A DNA stretch of 64,000 nucleotides from Anodontia alba (GCA_964016985.1 OZ024836.1:37876152-37940151); one strand, 5' to 3'. Positions 55,064-64,000 are shown, numbered from the stretch's first letter. Numbers and translations: made by a program. Notes: generated by a model not told the origin, from the sequence alone.

Positions 55064-55270
55064 TTAACCCATTATAGTCGGGAGACCCGTAAAAGGGTAA
55101 CTGGCAAACAGTGCAGACCCAGATCAGATGCTGCAGATCGCAGCATCTGATCAGGGTCTCCACTGTTTGCAAATAGTTTAGCCATTTTTCTCTAGGAATA
55201 TATAAATCTCATAGCCGACGTACTTAAAATTGAAATTGGACTCTTCCAATATATAGTGTGGGAGAGTCTA
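55064..55270. mobile_element. MITE (TTAACCCATTATAGTCGGG), main hairpin
   Basis: TTAACCCATTATAGTCGGGA at the left. Hairpin GCAAACAGTGCAGACCCAGA / CAGGGTCTCCACTGTTTGC, tip GATGCTGCAGATCGCAGCATC. The right side matches 42375-42450 in reverse. Confidence 0.78.
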
Positions 55271-55479
55271 TTCAGTAGCCACAACATGTTTCTATGGCTA
55301 AATAAGTAAAACATCTATACTTTTTTTAATGGAAAATACACTTAATCTGGAGCTATGGAAACTTCCATAATACTTATGAGATCACAGAATATAAGTTTTC
55401 TGTGTAAAATATCTCTTATGGAGAACTGATATATCCTCAAGGGAAATAACTGACTTAAGTGTTTACCTCCCTTCTCAAT

Positions 55480-55800
55480 GTGGGCTACTCTGAAAAGAAA
55501 GAATTTGCTCCCAAAAGGAGCAAATTTTTCCTTTTAGAGTAGACCCTTTCTCAGAAATGAGGCAAAGGAATTTTAGAATTACCATCCCTGAAAGGGTATC
55601 CATTTACCTTAGACAACCAATTTAAAGCCTACCCTAAGTATTTGGACAGACAGGCCTGAGCAAACAGAGTAGACCAAGATAAGAGGTCACAGTACACTGT
55701 TTGCAACTCATCCTGTAGTTTTTAGACACGTCAACACATAATAAAATGGAGATATTAAAGTTTTAGGACAAGTATGGTAAGAAGTTAAGGTGTATCTGGA
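55480..55800. mobile_element. Module 4 MITE fragment and family A MITE
   Basis: 55480-55555: TCTGAAAAGAAAGAATTTGC / AAATTTTTCCTTTTAGAGTA. 55628-55793: CTACCCTAAGTATTTGGACA with a shortened main hairpin. Confidence 0.65.
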
Positions 55801-56004
55801 GCAACAAAAGCAATATTAAGGTAATGGATACACTTTCAGAGGGAGGCAACTCTGGTCAAAATTGCTTAGTCTCCCTTGTGAAATTGCTTAGTCTCCCTTG
55901 TGAAACTGCTTTGTCCACCTTCTAAAATTGCTTTGTTTCCCTTCTGAAATGGGTCTATATTAAAAGGAAATAATTTGCTCCCAGTTGGAGCAAATTCTTT
56001 CCTT

Positions 56005-56216
56005 CTAACCCTGGTCCTGCTGAACCTGGATGTGCCCTGCCTTAGCAAACAGTGCAGATCCAGATCATTTGGCTTCTGAAGAAGCCAACTGATCTGAACC
56101 TGTACTGTTTGTTATTTAGTATGTGAATTTGTATCAACCTAGATCAAGCAATCTAATTTGGCTGACAATTAAAAGTCGCTGTTGCATCTTAATTTATTCA
56201 GCATGACAAGGGTAAA
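56005..56216. mobile_element. TTAA MITE family B nested in a module 4 hairpin
   Basis: CTAACCCTGGTCCTGCTGAA at the left, TTCAGCATGACAAGGGTAAA at the right. To the left is the module 4 arm pair AAAAGGAAATAATTTGCTCC / GGAGCAAATTCTTTCCTT. Its missing end AAAGTAGACATG resumes at 56214, so family B landed inside the module 4 right arm. Confidence 0.78.
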
Positions 56217-56497
56217 AGTAGACATGTTGTCAGAAGGACATGTGTAATGAAGAAAAGTGAACAAGAAGTCACAAAAGTTATCTGCCTTCCGAGAAATGAC
56301 AGAAAATCTACTAAGAGTATTCAGTTCCTATAAAACAACAAAATTAATTACCAAGTATATACACAAACATATCTAGCAGTGTATCACAGTGTTAAAATGT
56401 ACAAATATATCATAAAATTCATGTGATAAAATAAAGAAAAGAAAAACAACAAAAAACTTGAGTCCCTGAAGAAACTAGAACTGTAAGAGGATCTGAT

Positions 56498-56934
56498 TAC
56501 CATATTTACCCTAAGAATTAGGAACAGATAGTTCTGAACTAGCAGTGTAGACCCAGATTCTACCTTTTGCATTCTGGGTCTTCTCTGTTTGGCAATCATC
56601 CAGTCGTTTTTTATTTTAGAGATTAACCCATTAAAGACTTAATAAACTCTCCCATGCTATACATTGGAAGAGTCCATTTTCGATGTAATGTATGTCAGGC
56701 TATATGATATAATTATTCCTGAAGAAAAACGGTTGAACTAATAGCAAACAGTGGAGACCCTGATCAGATGCTGCATTCTGCGGCATCTGATCTGTGTCTG
56801 CACTGTTTGCCAGTTACCAGTTTAGGGGTCTCCAGTCTTCAATGGATTAAGAAGTAGACAAATGGACTTGATCAAATTTTAGGACAAGTACAGTAAGGAG
56901 TAATGGTGTCTGAATTTTAGGGTGAAAATGGTAT
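56498..56934. mobile_element. MITE family A split by a TTAA MITE
   Basis: Left TACCATATTTACCCTAAGAA to TTTTTATTTTAGAGA (56632). Right GAAGTAGACAAATGGACTTG (56851) to TTTTAGGGTGAAAATGGTA. The inserted element 56633-56850 carries TTAA at both ends. Confidence 0.82.
56633..56850. mobile_element. TTAA MITE (TTAACCCATTAAAGAC / GTCTTCAATGGATTAA) nested in family A
   Basis: TTAA at 56633-56636 and 56847-56850. Main hairpin GCAAACAGTGGAGACCCTGA / GATCTGTGTCTGCACTGTTT, tip GATGCTGCATTCTGCGGCATC. A main-module element thus lies inside another main-module element. Confidence 0.85.
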
Positions 56935-57089
56935 ACCCTGCTTTACTGCTTTCAAATAATGACGCATCAAGGACTGACAATCATGGAACAAAGAAATCAG
57001 GGACAGGCTAAATCAATCATACAGAGTTTCTCATAACTATCCGGACATATTAACTCCTTACCATAGCCCCATGATAAGATGCTTTTTTC

Positions 57090-57235
57090 AATCTAAAAGT
57101 ATTGATATTTTTCTTATTTCTCCATGAAAACATGTTGTGGGTACTCCTTAGAAGCATCTTGGCGAGGTGCTTCTAATGAGTACCCACAACATATGTTTTC
57201 GTGGAGAAATAAGAAAAATATTGATCTGATACCCC
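57090..57235. mobile_element. Second-module MITE (ATTTTTCTTATTTCTCCATG arms)
   Basis: TTGATATTTTTCTTATTTCT / AGAAATAAGAAAAATATTGA; inner AACATGTTGTGGGTACTCCT / ATGAGTACCCACAACATATG. Confidence 0.78.
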
Positions 57236-57269
57236 CTCTTATCTAGACCTATGCATGGTGAAAGTTACC

Positions 57270-57715
57270 ATAAATGTCCTATAACTTGAATGAGTCTATT
57301 TTATTACCTGTTGAGCAGTCAAAAAACTGCCATAGAGTGTAGACCCTGACCATCCTGCAGCATCTGACCTTGATCAATACTGTTTGCTCAGCATTTCTGT
57401 TAGTTTGTATTGAGATTTTACTGCCCAGTCGACCCAACCTGGTCATGTCGAGCGTAGTCTGTTTACCTAACCACACTTTTACTGGGCAGGCTGTCCTCTA
57501 AGCAGTTAACCAGTATTGTGCACATTTTTTTGCCAGGAACTGACAACAGTCCTTTTTCAACAAGCGGAAGGAAGAGAATGACCAAATCTCCATGAAAGAA
57601 TGCTGCCGACCCGGCGGGGGTCGAACCAGCAACCTGATCACCAGTCTGACTTGCATCCAACTGAGCCACCCAAGCGACAGCATTTCAGTCAGAATACTTA
57701 GGTTAAATATGGTAT
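57270..57715. mobile_element. Family A/G-type MITE split by a SINE type A with TSD
   Basis: The SINE (57401-57677, reverse) is flanked by CAGCATTTCTGT (57389-57400) and CAGCATTTCAGT (57678-57689), 11 of 12 matching. The MITE has a worn main hairpin (GAGTGTAGACCCTGACCATC) and ends ATACTTAGGTTAAATATGGT. Confidence 0.8.
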
Positions 57716-57959
57716 CCCAGGCTTTTTTTTCAAAGCAGGGGTACATAGAAGTATAACAAAACTACACTGTTTATTTTGATATCACTCATCCGATGTATAA
57801 TTTAACAACATGGTCATGCCGTGGGGGCATACCCGACGGATACAGCTTTTGGTCCATTCCATCTTGCGAACAAATTATACACTTGGTAGATTATCTGCCA
57901 TTTTTAACATCGAAGAAAACTTCAGTGACTTCCTATTTGTAATCTTGCTGCATACCAAG

Positions 57960-58260
57960 CCATTTTTGTAAAGGTCTACTCTAAAAGGAAAGAATTTGCT
58001 TCCATCGGGAGGAAATTCTTTCCTTTTAGAGAAGACCCTTCTTCAGAAGAAAGAAAACAATAATTTTGACAGAAACCCTCCTGAAAGTGTATGTATTTCC
58101 TTAAACAGGAATGGATATACCTTCAAGGGAGGTAACACTTCTCAAGTTGTTTTTGTCTCCTTTCTGAAAAGGTGTATATCCTAAAGGAAAGTATTTGCGC
58201 ACACAGGAAGCAAATTCTTTAAAAAGAATCCTTTTAGAGTAGACCCATTTTTTGAGGGCT
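57960..58260. mobile_element. Two module 4 hairpins
   Basis: 57965-58045: GTCTACTCTAAAAGGAAAGA / TCTTTCCTTTTAGAGAAGAC, tip ATTTGCTTCCATCGGGAGGAAAT. 58165-58245: TATATCCTAAAGGAAAGTAT and a right arm with a short internal duplication (ATTCTTTAAAAAGAATCC). Confidence 0.72.
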
Positions 58261-58640
58261 TAGTGTGCTGGAATGCAAGCAGGAAGTCAAAAAAGTTGTC
58301 TTCCTTTTAAAAAATGGCACCTACCAGTGTGTCAAGTACCCATAACACTGACAGACTGATTTTTGTAGCTTCAACTCAGTAACTGGAATGAAGATAAGCC
58401 CATAGCTATATGTAGGACCAGAAAATTAAGAAGAAAAATCATAATAGAATCCCACACCACTGTACAGAATATCTTATGTAAATTACAAAAAGACAAAACA
58501 AAAAACAAAAAAAAAAAAAACTTAACAACAGTCAGACAAAATGTCACAAAGAATTTCATTTTTTTTTCTAAATGCCGAGGTAGCTGAATTTTTACATAGC
58601 TGTTGAAGGTGATGATTTTCTCATTGTTTCTAACTTTACC
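58260..58640. other. Intergenic stretch, nothing recognised
   Basis: A-rich DNA (58490-58520). No gene or repeat ends. Confidence 0.35.
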
Positions 58641-58850
58641 CTCTCATCCCTGCAAACCAATACAGATACCATTGCAAACAGTGCTGATTCAGATGTGACA
58701 GCTTATAATCAGGCCTCTCATCTGGATCTATACTGTTTGCCATTTTTTATTACTGATTGTGACTAAAACTCCCATTTGCAATAATGGATATCCCCAAATT
58801 CAGAGATGGAAGAGTCCATTACAGAAACTCAGTGGTGAAAGGATTAAATA
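58640..58850. mobile_element. MITE related to 10826-11039, main hairpin
   Basis: TTTACCCTCTCATCCCTGCA at the left, CTCAGTGGTGAAAGGATTAA at the right. Hairpin TTGCAAACAGTGCTGATTCA / CATCTGGATCTATACTGTTT. Confidence 0.6.
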
Positions 58851-58881
58851 AGAAACTCCAATCTTTATTCTTATATGGGAT

Positions 58882-59088
58882 TTTTGTTTGTGTTGAGGTT
58901 TTACGGCCCAGTCAACCCAATGGGGTCATGTCGAGCGCGGTCAGTTTACCTAACCACACATTTACTGGGCAGGCTTAGTCCTCTAAGCGGTTAACCAGTA
59001 CTGTGCACATTCTTTCGCCAGAAACTGACAACTGCCCTTCTTGAATCAGCGGAAGGGAGACAATGACTGTAGAAAATATGTACATTTC
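58882..59088 (-). mobile_element. SINE type A, 3' portion only
   Basis: Reverse: tail TTTGTTTGTGTTGAGGTTTT at 58883; stops at TGACTGTAGAAAATATG. The tRNA head is absent (5' truncation, as expected for LINE-mediated copying). Confidence 0.85.
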
Positions 59089-59599
59089 TTTAAACATACA
59101 TAGAATATGTAGGAGTGATGCATCAGCAAAGCCTAAAAATAGAAACCGCTAATTTGAACTCCTTCCCCTTGATGGTCCAATGTCTACTAGTAGGGATATA
59201 TGAAAAGCATTGGACTTGTTAAGGAAGAAACTTTGGTTATAACTCTAGGATAATTTTTCTTATTTCTAAGTTAAAACATATGTTGTGGGTACTCATTAGA
59301 AGTGCCTCGCCATTTTTCTACGAGTTAATTTTCCTTCGTAGTGAGAACTACTGAGCAATAATCAGCATTAAACCCGTACCACCAAAAATTCAAAAAAAAA
59401 AAAAAAAGGTTTCAGGTTCTGATCACAGATTTACTTTTTCTGGAAAGCCCTACCTTCCCTTTCTGGTTTGCCTGACTGAAATCACTGATGTAAAAATTAC
59501 ATATTCTTAGCCAATGACTTGAAAGTAACAAACTGGGCTGTTAGTTTCAACAGATTACAACTACCCTGTAAAATATCTTTGTCTGACTCAGCATTTCTC

Positions 59600-60180
59600 A
59601 AATTCTCTGACAATGAGATTTTCTCTCACAATGAGATTTACTCTGACAATGAGATTTTCTCTGATATTAAAGGTTCTATATTCCTCATAAATAGACATTT
59701 TATTATCAAAGAAAGGTTTAATAAATTGATATATGGTATTAGTACATTCTTAAAATGTGGCACCTGATAGCCGGTAAAATTTCAGTTAGTCTCCTGTTCT
59801 TGAAATGAAATGATTTTTTTTATCATATCTCTGAATTAATGTTGCCAGTATTAATTCAGACATACGATAATAAATCATTTCATTTTTGATCCACTTCAAA
59901 AACGTGAGATTAAATGAAATTTTACAAGCTGCGAGATGCAACATTTTATGGTCGTATTAATACAACCTGTACCGGTATATACCAATTTATTAAACCTTTC
60001 TTGGATAAAAAATGTCAATTTTTGAGGAATATGGAGCCTTTAAGATTCTCTCTCGCAATGAGATTTTCTCTGGCAATAAGAATTTTACGGACAATGAGAT
60101 TTTCTCTGACAACGAAATTTTCACTGACAAGGTTTTCTCTGACAATGAGATTTTCCCTGACAATGAGAATTTCCTTTTCT
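59600..60180. repeat. Split ~15-bp minisatellite (TCTGACAATGAGATTT)
   Basis: Short clusters of TCTGACAATGAGATTTTC at 59605-59665 and 60048-60172 are separated by 380 bp. In between lies a palindrome (59800-59890: GAAATGAAATGATTTTTTTT / AATCATTTCATTT, inner TGAATTAATGTTGCCAGTAT). Both clusters carry the same unit, so one array was probably interrupted, or the palindrome-bearing segment was duplicated. Confidence 0.7.
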
Positions 60181-60257
60181 GGGCATATATAAATAGAAAG
60201 GCCCTAATAAGGCTGTGTATTCCACAGCTCTAGATACAAGAGGGCATCAGGTTAATA

Positions 60258-60785
60258 TCTGGCTTATTTCTCTGTGAAAAAAATATGTTGTGGGTACTCA
60301 TTAGAAGCCCCTTGGCAAGGCGCTTTTAATGAGAACCAAAACATGTTTTGAGGAGAAATAAGAAACACCATATCTGGAGCTATGTCATTCACACGTCTGA
60401 ATAGGACCTCTGCTATCTGCTTACAAAATCACTCGTCATCATACAGTATAACAAGTCACAAGACACTTTAAAGTACATCGAGTCACTAGACACAGCACAG
60501 TATATCAACAAACAACAAAGGCCAGGATCAGAATGTGTCTATGTGCAAGCTAATCTGGTAGTTTTGTTTTTATTGTTCGCATACACCATGTAAAAGCCCT
60601 TTACTCATAGCACTGCCCAAATATCTAAAACATATACACAGCTCAAAATAAGTGGGGGTATCCACATAACATTTTTCTTTTTCTCACTGAAAACACATGT
60701 TGTGTGTACTCATTAGAAGCACCTCTGTGAGGCACTTCTAATGCGTACCACATATTTTCGGGGAGAACTAAGAAAAATATCAATA
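60258..60785. mobile_element. Two second-module hairpin MITEs
   Basis: 60258-60370: ATGTTGTGGGTACTCATTAG, tip AGCCCCTTGGCAAGGCGCT. 60660-60785: ATGTTGTGTGTACTCATTAG / TAATGCGTACCACATATTTT, tip AAGCACCTCTGTGAGGCACTT. Confidence 0.68.
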
Positions 60786-61005
60786 CACCACAACCTCTTT
60801 ATAACACTATTGTTGGGGTCCATAGCATAAACCGTGTTAGTTAAACAACCGTATTATATCCAAACAAAAATGTATAGATTATACTGAAAAATGACCATTT
60901 ATGGTCATTTTTCAATATAATCTATACATTTTTGGGATCCATCTTTGAACCGTGTTATATCCAAAACCGTTATAACGAACCGTGTTATAAAGAGGTTGAA
61001 GTGTA
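60784..61005. mobile_element. Tc1-like MITE family F, well preserved
   Basis: TACACCACAACCTCTTTATA at the left, TATAAAGAGGTTGAAGTGTA at the right. Core ATAGATTATACTGAAAAATG / CATTTTTCAATATAATCTAT: the change ATAT-to-TACT in one arm is partly compensated in the other. Confidence 0.88.
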
Positions 61006-61164
61006 CTTTTCACTTGAAAAAAGTCGCTTTATCTGGAACAATGCATATATCAAATATCTGGAACAATGCATATATCAAATATCTGGAATAATGCATATAT
61101 CACATTTCTTTTACTTAATACACATGCATTGCATAGATCCAGATGGGGATTTTCGATCAAAACC

Positions 61165-61600
61165 TTTTATTATTTCTCCATGAAAACAGGTTGTTGATAC
61201 TCATTAAAAGTGCCTTAGCAAGGCGCTTCTAATGAGTACCCACAACACATTTTCATTGATAAACAAAAAAAAAAAAGTTTACCAGATACCTCCTCTTATC
61301 CAAAACTATGCACATTGCTGTCAATAAGTTTTTACACTGGAGGAAAAATATTGATGCATAAACTGAGTAACAAAATACTGTATTTACTCGAAGCTTTTGG
61401 AGAGAAAGGCTGGAGAAACAGTGTAGACCCTGTTTAGATGCCACAGAATGTGGAATCTGATCAGGGTCTACACCATTTGCTAATTAATTCAAAACTTTTT
61501 TGTCACATCAATTTTGTTATAAAAATGGACTTATTCAAATACAAGGGCATGTATGGTAAGGATTTAAGGTGTCTGAAAACCTATGGTAAATACAGTGTGT
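61165..61600. mobile_element. Second-module hairpin and family A MITE
   Basis: 61165-61265: TTATTTCTCCATGAAAACAG, tip AGTGCCTTAGCAAGGCGCT. 61376-61595: TACTGTATTTACTCGAAGCT at the left, CCTATGGTAAATACAGTGTG at the right, main hairpin AAACAGTGTAGACCCTGTTT / CAGGGTCTACACCATTTGC. Confidence 0.7.
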
Positions 61601-61625
61601 AGAACTCATTAGAATCAGCTTCATT

Positions 61626-61838
61626 TTAACCCTTCTCTTGCTGAATACAACATGCCCTGTCTTAGCAAACAGTGTAGATCCAGATCAGTTGGCTTCTGAA
61701 AAAGCCAACTGATCTGGATCTGCACTGTTTGCCATTAGGTATGTGAATTTATATCAAAAACTCGGATCAAGTAATCTGATTGGCTGGAAATTAGAAATGC
61801 GCATGACATCTTAATTTATTCAGCAAGAGAAGGGTTAA
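61626..61838. mobile_element. TTAA MITE family B
   Basis: TTAACCCTTCTCTTGCTGAA at the left, TTCAGCAAGAGAAGGGTTAA at the right: a perfect 20-bp TIR. Main hairpin inside (tip TTGGCTTCTGAAAAAGCCAA). Confidence 0.92.
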
Positions 61839-61974
61839 ATTCCATTACACATTATTTTGTATAGAAATAAGAATAAATATTACCTGAATAATCTGTTTAT
61901 CAACAGTTCAACTAAAATACTCTCCAATCACTTGCACTTTGTACAGTCTCCTTTCATCTTGCTTTTTTATTTGA

Positions 61975-62088
61975 TTTGATTTCGATTTGATTTTAGTTTT
62001 ACAACCAAGTCAACAATGTTAAGGTCATGTTGAGCTGGTCATCTAACCTACTCACACTTTTCAGACAGACTTAGTCCTCTAAGCAGTT
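61975..62088 (-). mobile_element. SINE type A, 3' fragment
   Basis: GTTTTACAACCAAGTCAACA to CTTAGTCCTCTAAGCAGTTA, joined directly to the family G MITE. Confidence 0.65.
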
Positions 62089-62279
62089 ATGGTAAATGTC
62101 CTAAAATTTTGACTACTTTATTCCATACCTTTTTGGGTTTTTTTAAATAGTGGAATGGCAAACAGTGTAGACCCTGATCAGACTGCTCCTTCAGGAGCAG
62201 TCTGAGCTGGGTCTGCACTGTTTGCATATGCCGTTTTGTCAGACACTTTGGTGTACGAAATTTTAGGACATTTACCATA
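62089..62279. mobile_element. MITE family G, main hairpin
   Basis: ATGGTAAATGTCCTAAAATT / AAATTTTAGGACATTTACCA. Core GCAAACAGTGTAGACCCTGA / GAGCTGGGTCTGCACTGTTT, tip CTGCTCCTTCAGGAGCAG. Confidence 0.87.
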
Positions 62280-62500
62280 TCATCTTGTATAATTTGCTTA
62301 ATCCTTCAATAACCTTCACCTTATATATCACCTTTACCCATCAATCACTTTCATCCTGCATAACATCATTTACTAATCAAATGCTTTTAATTTCACACAA
62401 TAAACCAAACCTATTACAACTAAATTTACAATATAATTTTCCCATTATTTTTTCACCCAATGCTTTCCTGCTACTACTTCTTGCCAGCAGACAGAGGAAA

Positions 62501-62835
62501 TACAGTTGACACTCGTTATCTCCAACTCGCTTATCTTGAATAACCGCATATTTCGAAGTAAAAATATGGTCCCTGTTTTCTACATGGAATTCTAGCAACA
62601 GAAAAAAATACTGTGGAAAAGAGGAGAAATTGCTCCAAGGAGCAATTTCTCCTCTTTTCCACAATATTTTCAATGTATCTCTAACTTCAGGAGTCAAATT
62701 GCATATTCATTTGTGAAATTTAGTTGCTTGATGTAATTTTTCCTCAATTCTGAGAATCTGATTTGTCGAAGTAGGGATATCTCAAAAGTATTTTAGACAG
62801 TCCCTTGGACTTCGAGATAACGAGAGTCGACTGTA
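62501..62835. mobile_element. MITE family K, uninterrupted
   Basis: TACAGTTGACACTCGTTATC / GATAACGAGAGTCGACTGTA. Core perfect hairpin TGTGGAAAAGAGGAGAAATT / AATTTCTCCTCTTTTCCACA, tip GCTCCAAGGAGC. It lies 65 bp downstream of the SLC25 stop, in its likely 3' UTR. Confidence 0.9.
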
Positions 62836-62900
62836 ATAAGACTTAGACTATTTATACATTTTCATTTTTTTTTTTTTTTACCTATACTACCTAGTTTTTT

Positions 62901-63206
62901 TTACCCTGCTGTCAAAAATGCCTTTCTAAGACTGTCCCAAAATACTAAACTTAGAATGGTGTGAGGACATAATCTCATAAATGAAGGACCCCAGCCCTTA
63001 TAAAAGCCCCAGAGGCCTTCACTTTTAAAAATTTTCACAAAACAGTCCAGTATATTACGATACAGCACACCTTTACCGGCGGAATTCACAGGTTGATTGT
63101 ACATTCTTGTTGAAATGACATCAAATGGCGTCATACAAGCAACAACTACTATGCCTCCCATTATACTTGCGAAAAAGGCATTCAGCCAGCTGTCTTTATG
63201 AAATAC
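62901..63206 (-). CDS. Terminal coding exon of a mitochondrial carrier (SLC25A34/35-like)
   Basis: On the - strand, acceptor TTTTTAATTTCAG is followed by 101 codons in phase 0 and TAA (62903-62901). It encodes the third repeat of a mitochondrial solute carrier: a transmembrane helix ([19 protein letters not shown]) with the signature PxD ([13 protein letters not shown]), a matrix loop ([19 protein letters not shown]) and the last helix ([18 protein letters not shown]). The STR after PFD and the YNQP and PHTILS motifs fit the SLC25A34/A35 group, inner-membrane carriers of incompletely known substrate. Other family members usually have a basic residue at the Ser position. The ORF's internal Met (63161) is not taken as the start, because the reading frame continues to the acceptor. 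Upstream exons are outside the window. Confidence 0.9.
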   Translation of the reverse strand, partial: VFHKDSWLNAFFASIMGGIVVVACMTPFDVISTRMYNQPVNSAGKGVLYRNILDCFVKIFKSEGLWGFYKGWGPSFMRLCPHTILSLVFWDSLRKAFLTAG

Positions 63207-63582
63207 CTGAAATTAAAAATAAATGAATAAATAAGCTCTATTCAATTTTACAATTAATTTTTGAGGTTTATTTTACTACACTGCTGCAGGTGTTAGTGCC
63301 CTATGGCGGCAATGGAACGTCTACCTATACTTCATCATAGTGCAGATTATATTTCATTTCTTTTGGGATCATTCGGCCCATTGTGGTATTTTTTTTTGAA
63401 AATGGACTTCTGCTCATGTATACACTAGAGGGCGTAAGCAGTGTTGCAAACTTCATTATTGCTTACGAAGAGTCTCAATAAAACCGAGACTCCCATTTTC
63501 TAATCTGCAGTAGATTTGGGAGAAGAACTCTATAAGCACTTATGCTTTCATTCTAATCCTTCCTTTATTTGAGATATTTATG
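63207..63582. other. Intron of the carrier gene, nothing recognised
   Basis: No further carrier exon could be seen up to the window end. A short inverted motif GAGTCTCAATAAAACCGAGACTC at 63471-63493 is a small hairpin. Confidence 0.45.
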
Positions 63583-63919
63583 TGTGTATCACATGTTTGT
63601 TTGTTTGTCTGTGTTGAGGTTTTACGGCCCAGTCAACCCAATGGGGTCATGTCGAGCGCAGTCAGTTTACCTAACCACGTTTACTGGGCAGGCTTAGTCC
63701 TCTAAGCAGTTAACTAGTATTGTGCACAGTCTTTCGCCAGAAACTGACAACTGCCCTTCTTGAATCAGCAGAAGGGAGAGAATGACCATAGAAAATATTT
63801 CATGATCAATCTCCACGAAAGAATGTTGCTGACCTCGGCAGGGGTTGAACCCGCGACCTGCTGGTCTCCAGTCGGACGGCGCATCCAAATGAGCCACCGA
63901 GGCCATGTGTATCACATGT
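63583..63919 (-). mobile_element. SINE type A with 14-bp TSD, in carrier intron
   Basis: Body 63597-63905 between perfect TGTGTATCACATGT copies (63583-63596 and 63906-63919). Reverse: tail TTTGTCTGTGTTGAGGTTTT, B-box complement GGGGTTGAACCC, head ending GAGCCACCGAGGCC. Intact boxes and perfect TSD: a young copy. Confidence 0.94.
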
Positions 63920-64000
63920 ACTATTAATGAAATAAAATATGTTTAAACCAATCTGTAGTGCGTTCTTTGTTTCCAAAGGCAATCTTTTTGACGTTTATTT

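Overview
This is AT-rich eukaryotic (metazoan) DNA: GT-AG introns, tRNA-derived SINEs, LINE remnants, satellites and very dense MITEs. The repeat styles (tRNA SINEs of about 305 bp, tandem-core elements bounded by CTCACCTGA/TCAGGTGAG, a LINE ending in a CCAT repeat) resemble those of bivalve mollusc genomes. The assignment to a mollusc is inference from repeat style; no database search was possible.

Only two host genes are supported. (1) On the + strand, nine exons between 3184 and 23972 join in a single open frame across eight GT-AG introns. They encode the last ~408 residues of a secreted matrix protein with the order laminin G, EGF, laminin G, stop, of the pikachurin/agrin/eyes-shut type. 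Its 5' part lies upstream of the window. (2) On the - strand, 62901-63206 is the terminal coding exon of a mitochondrial carrier of the SLC25A34/35 type. The two genes converge, with about 39 kb of repeat-filled DNA between them.

Region by region: 1-1024 is a 128-bp satellite with a three-unit higher-order period. 1230-3100 is an array of about 315-bp units, each made of two related halves. 3184-23972 is the laminin G gene, whose introns are packed with MITEs, SINEs and a 32-bp minisatellite. 24-34 kb is intergenic and holds a SINE whose 3' part has expanded into about 32 copies of a 46-bp unit. 34334-37141 is a MITE split by a 5'-truncated LINE with a clear 12-bp target-site duplication. 37.3-47.1 kb is nested MITEs and tandem-core elements. 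47782-50480 is a badly decayed second LINE. 50930-53265 is a tandem-core element of about 165-bp units. 53.6-62.8 kb is again MITE-dense.

The most unusual signal is architectural. A few palindromic hairpin modules recur dozens of times in 64 kb. The main one has the arms GCAAACAGTGTAGACC / GGTCTACACTGTTTGC. A second has GTGGGTACTCATTAGAAG / CTTCTAATGAGTACCCAC. Each module sits at the centre of several otherwise different MITE families that have different terminal inverted repeats and different target sites (TTAA or TA). It looks as if hairpin cores are exchanged between, or shared by, non-autonomous transposon families.
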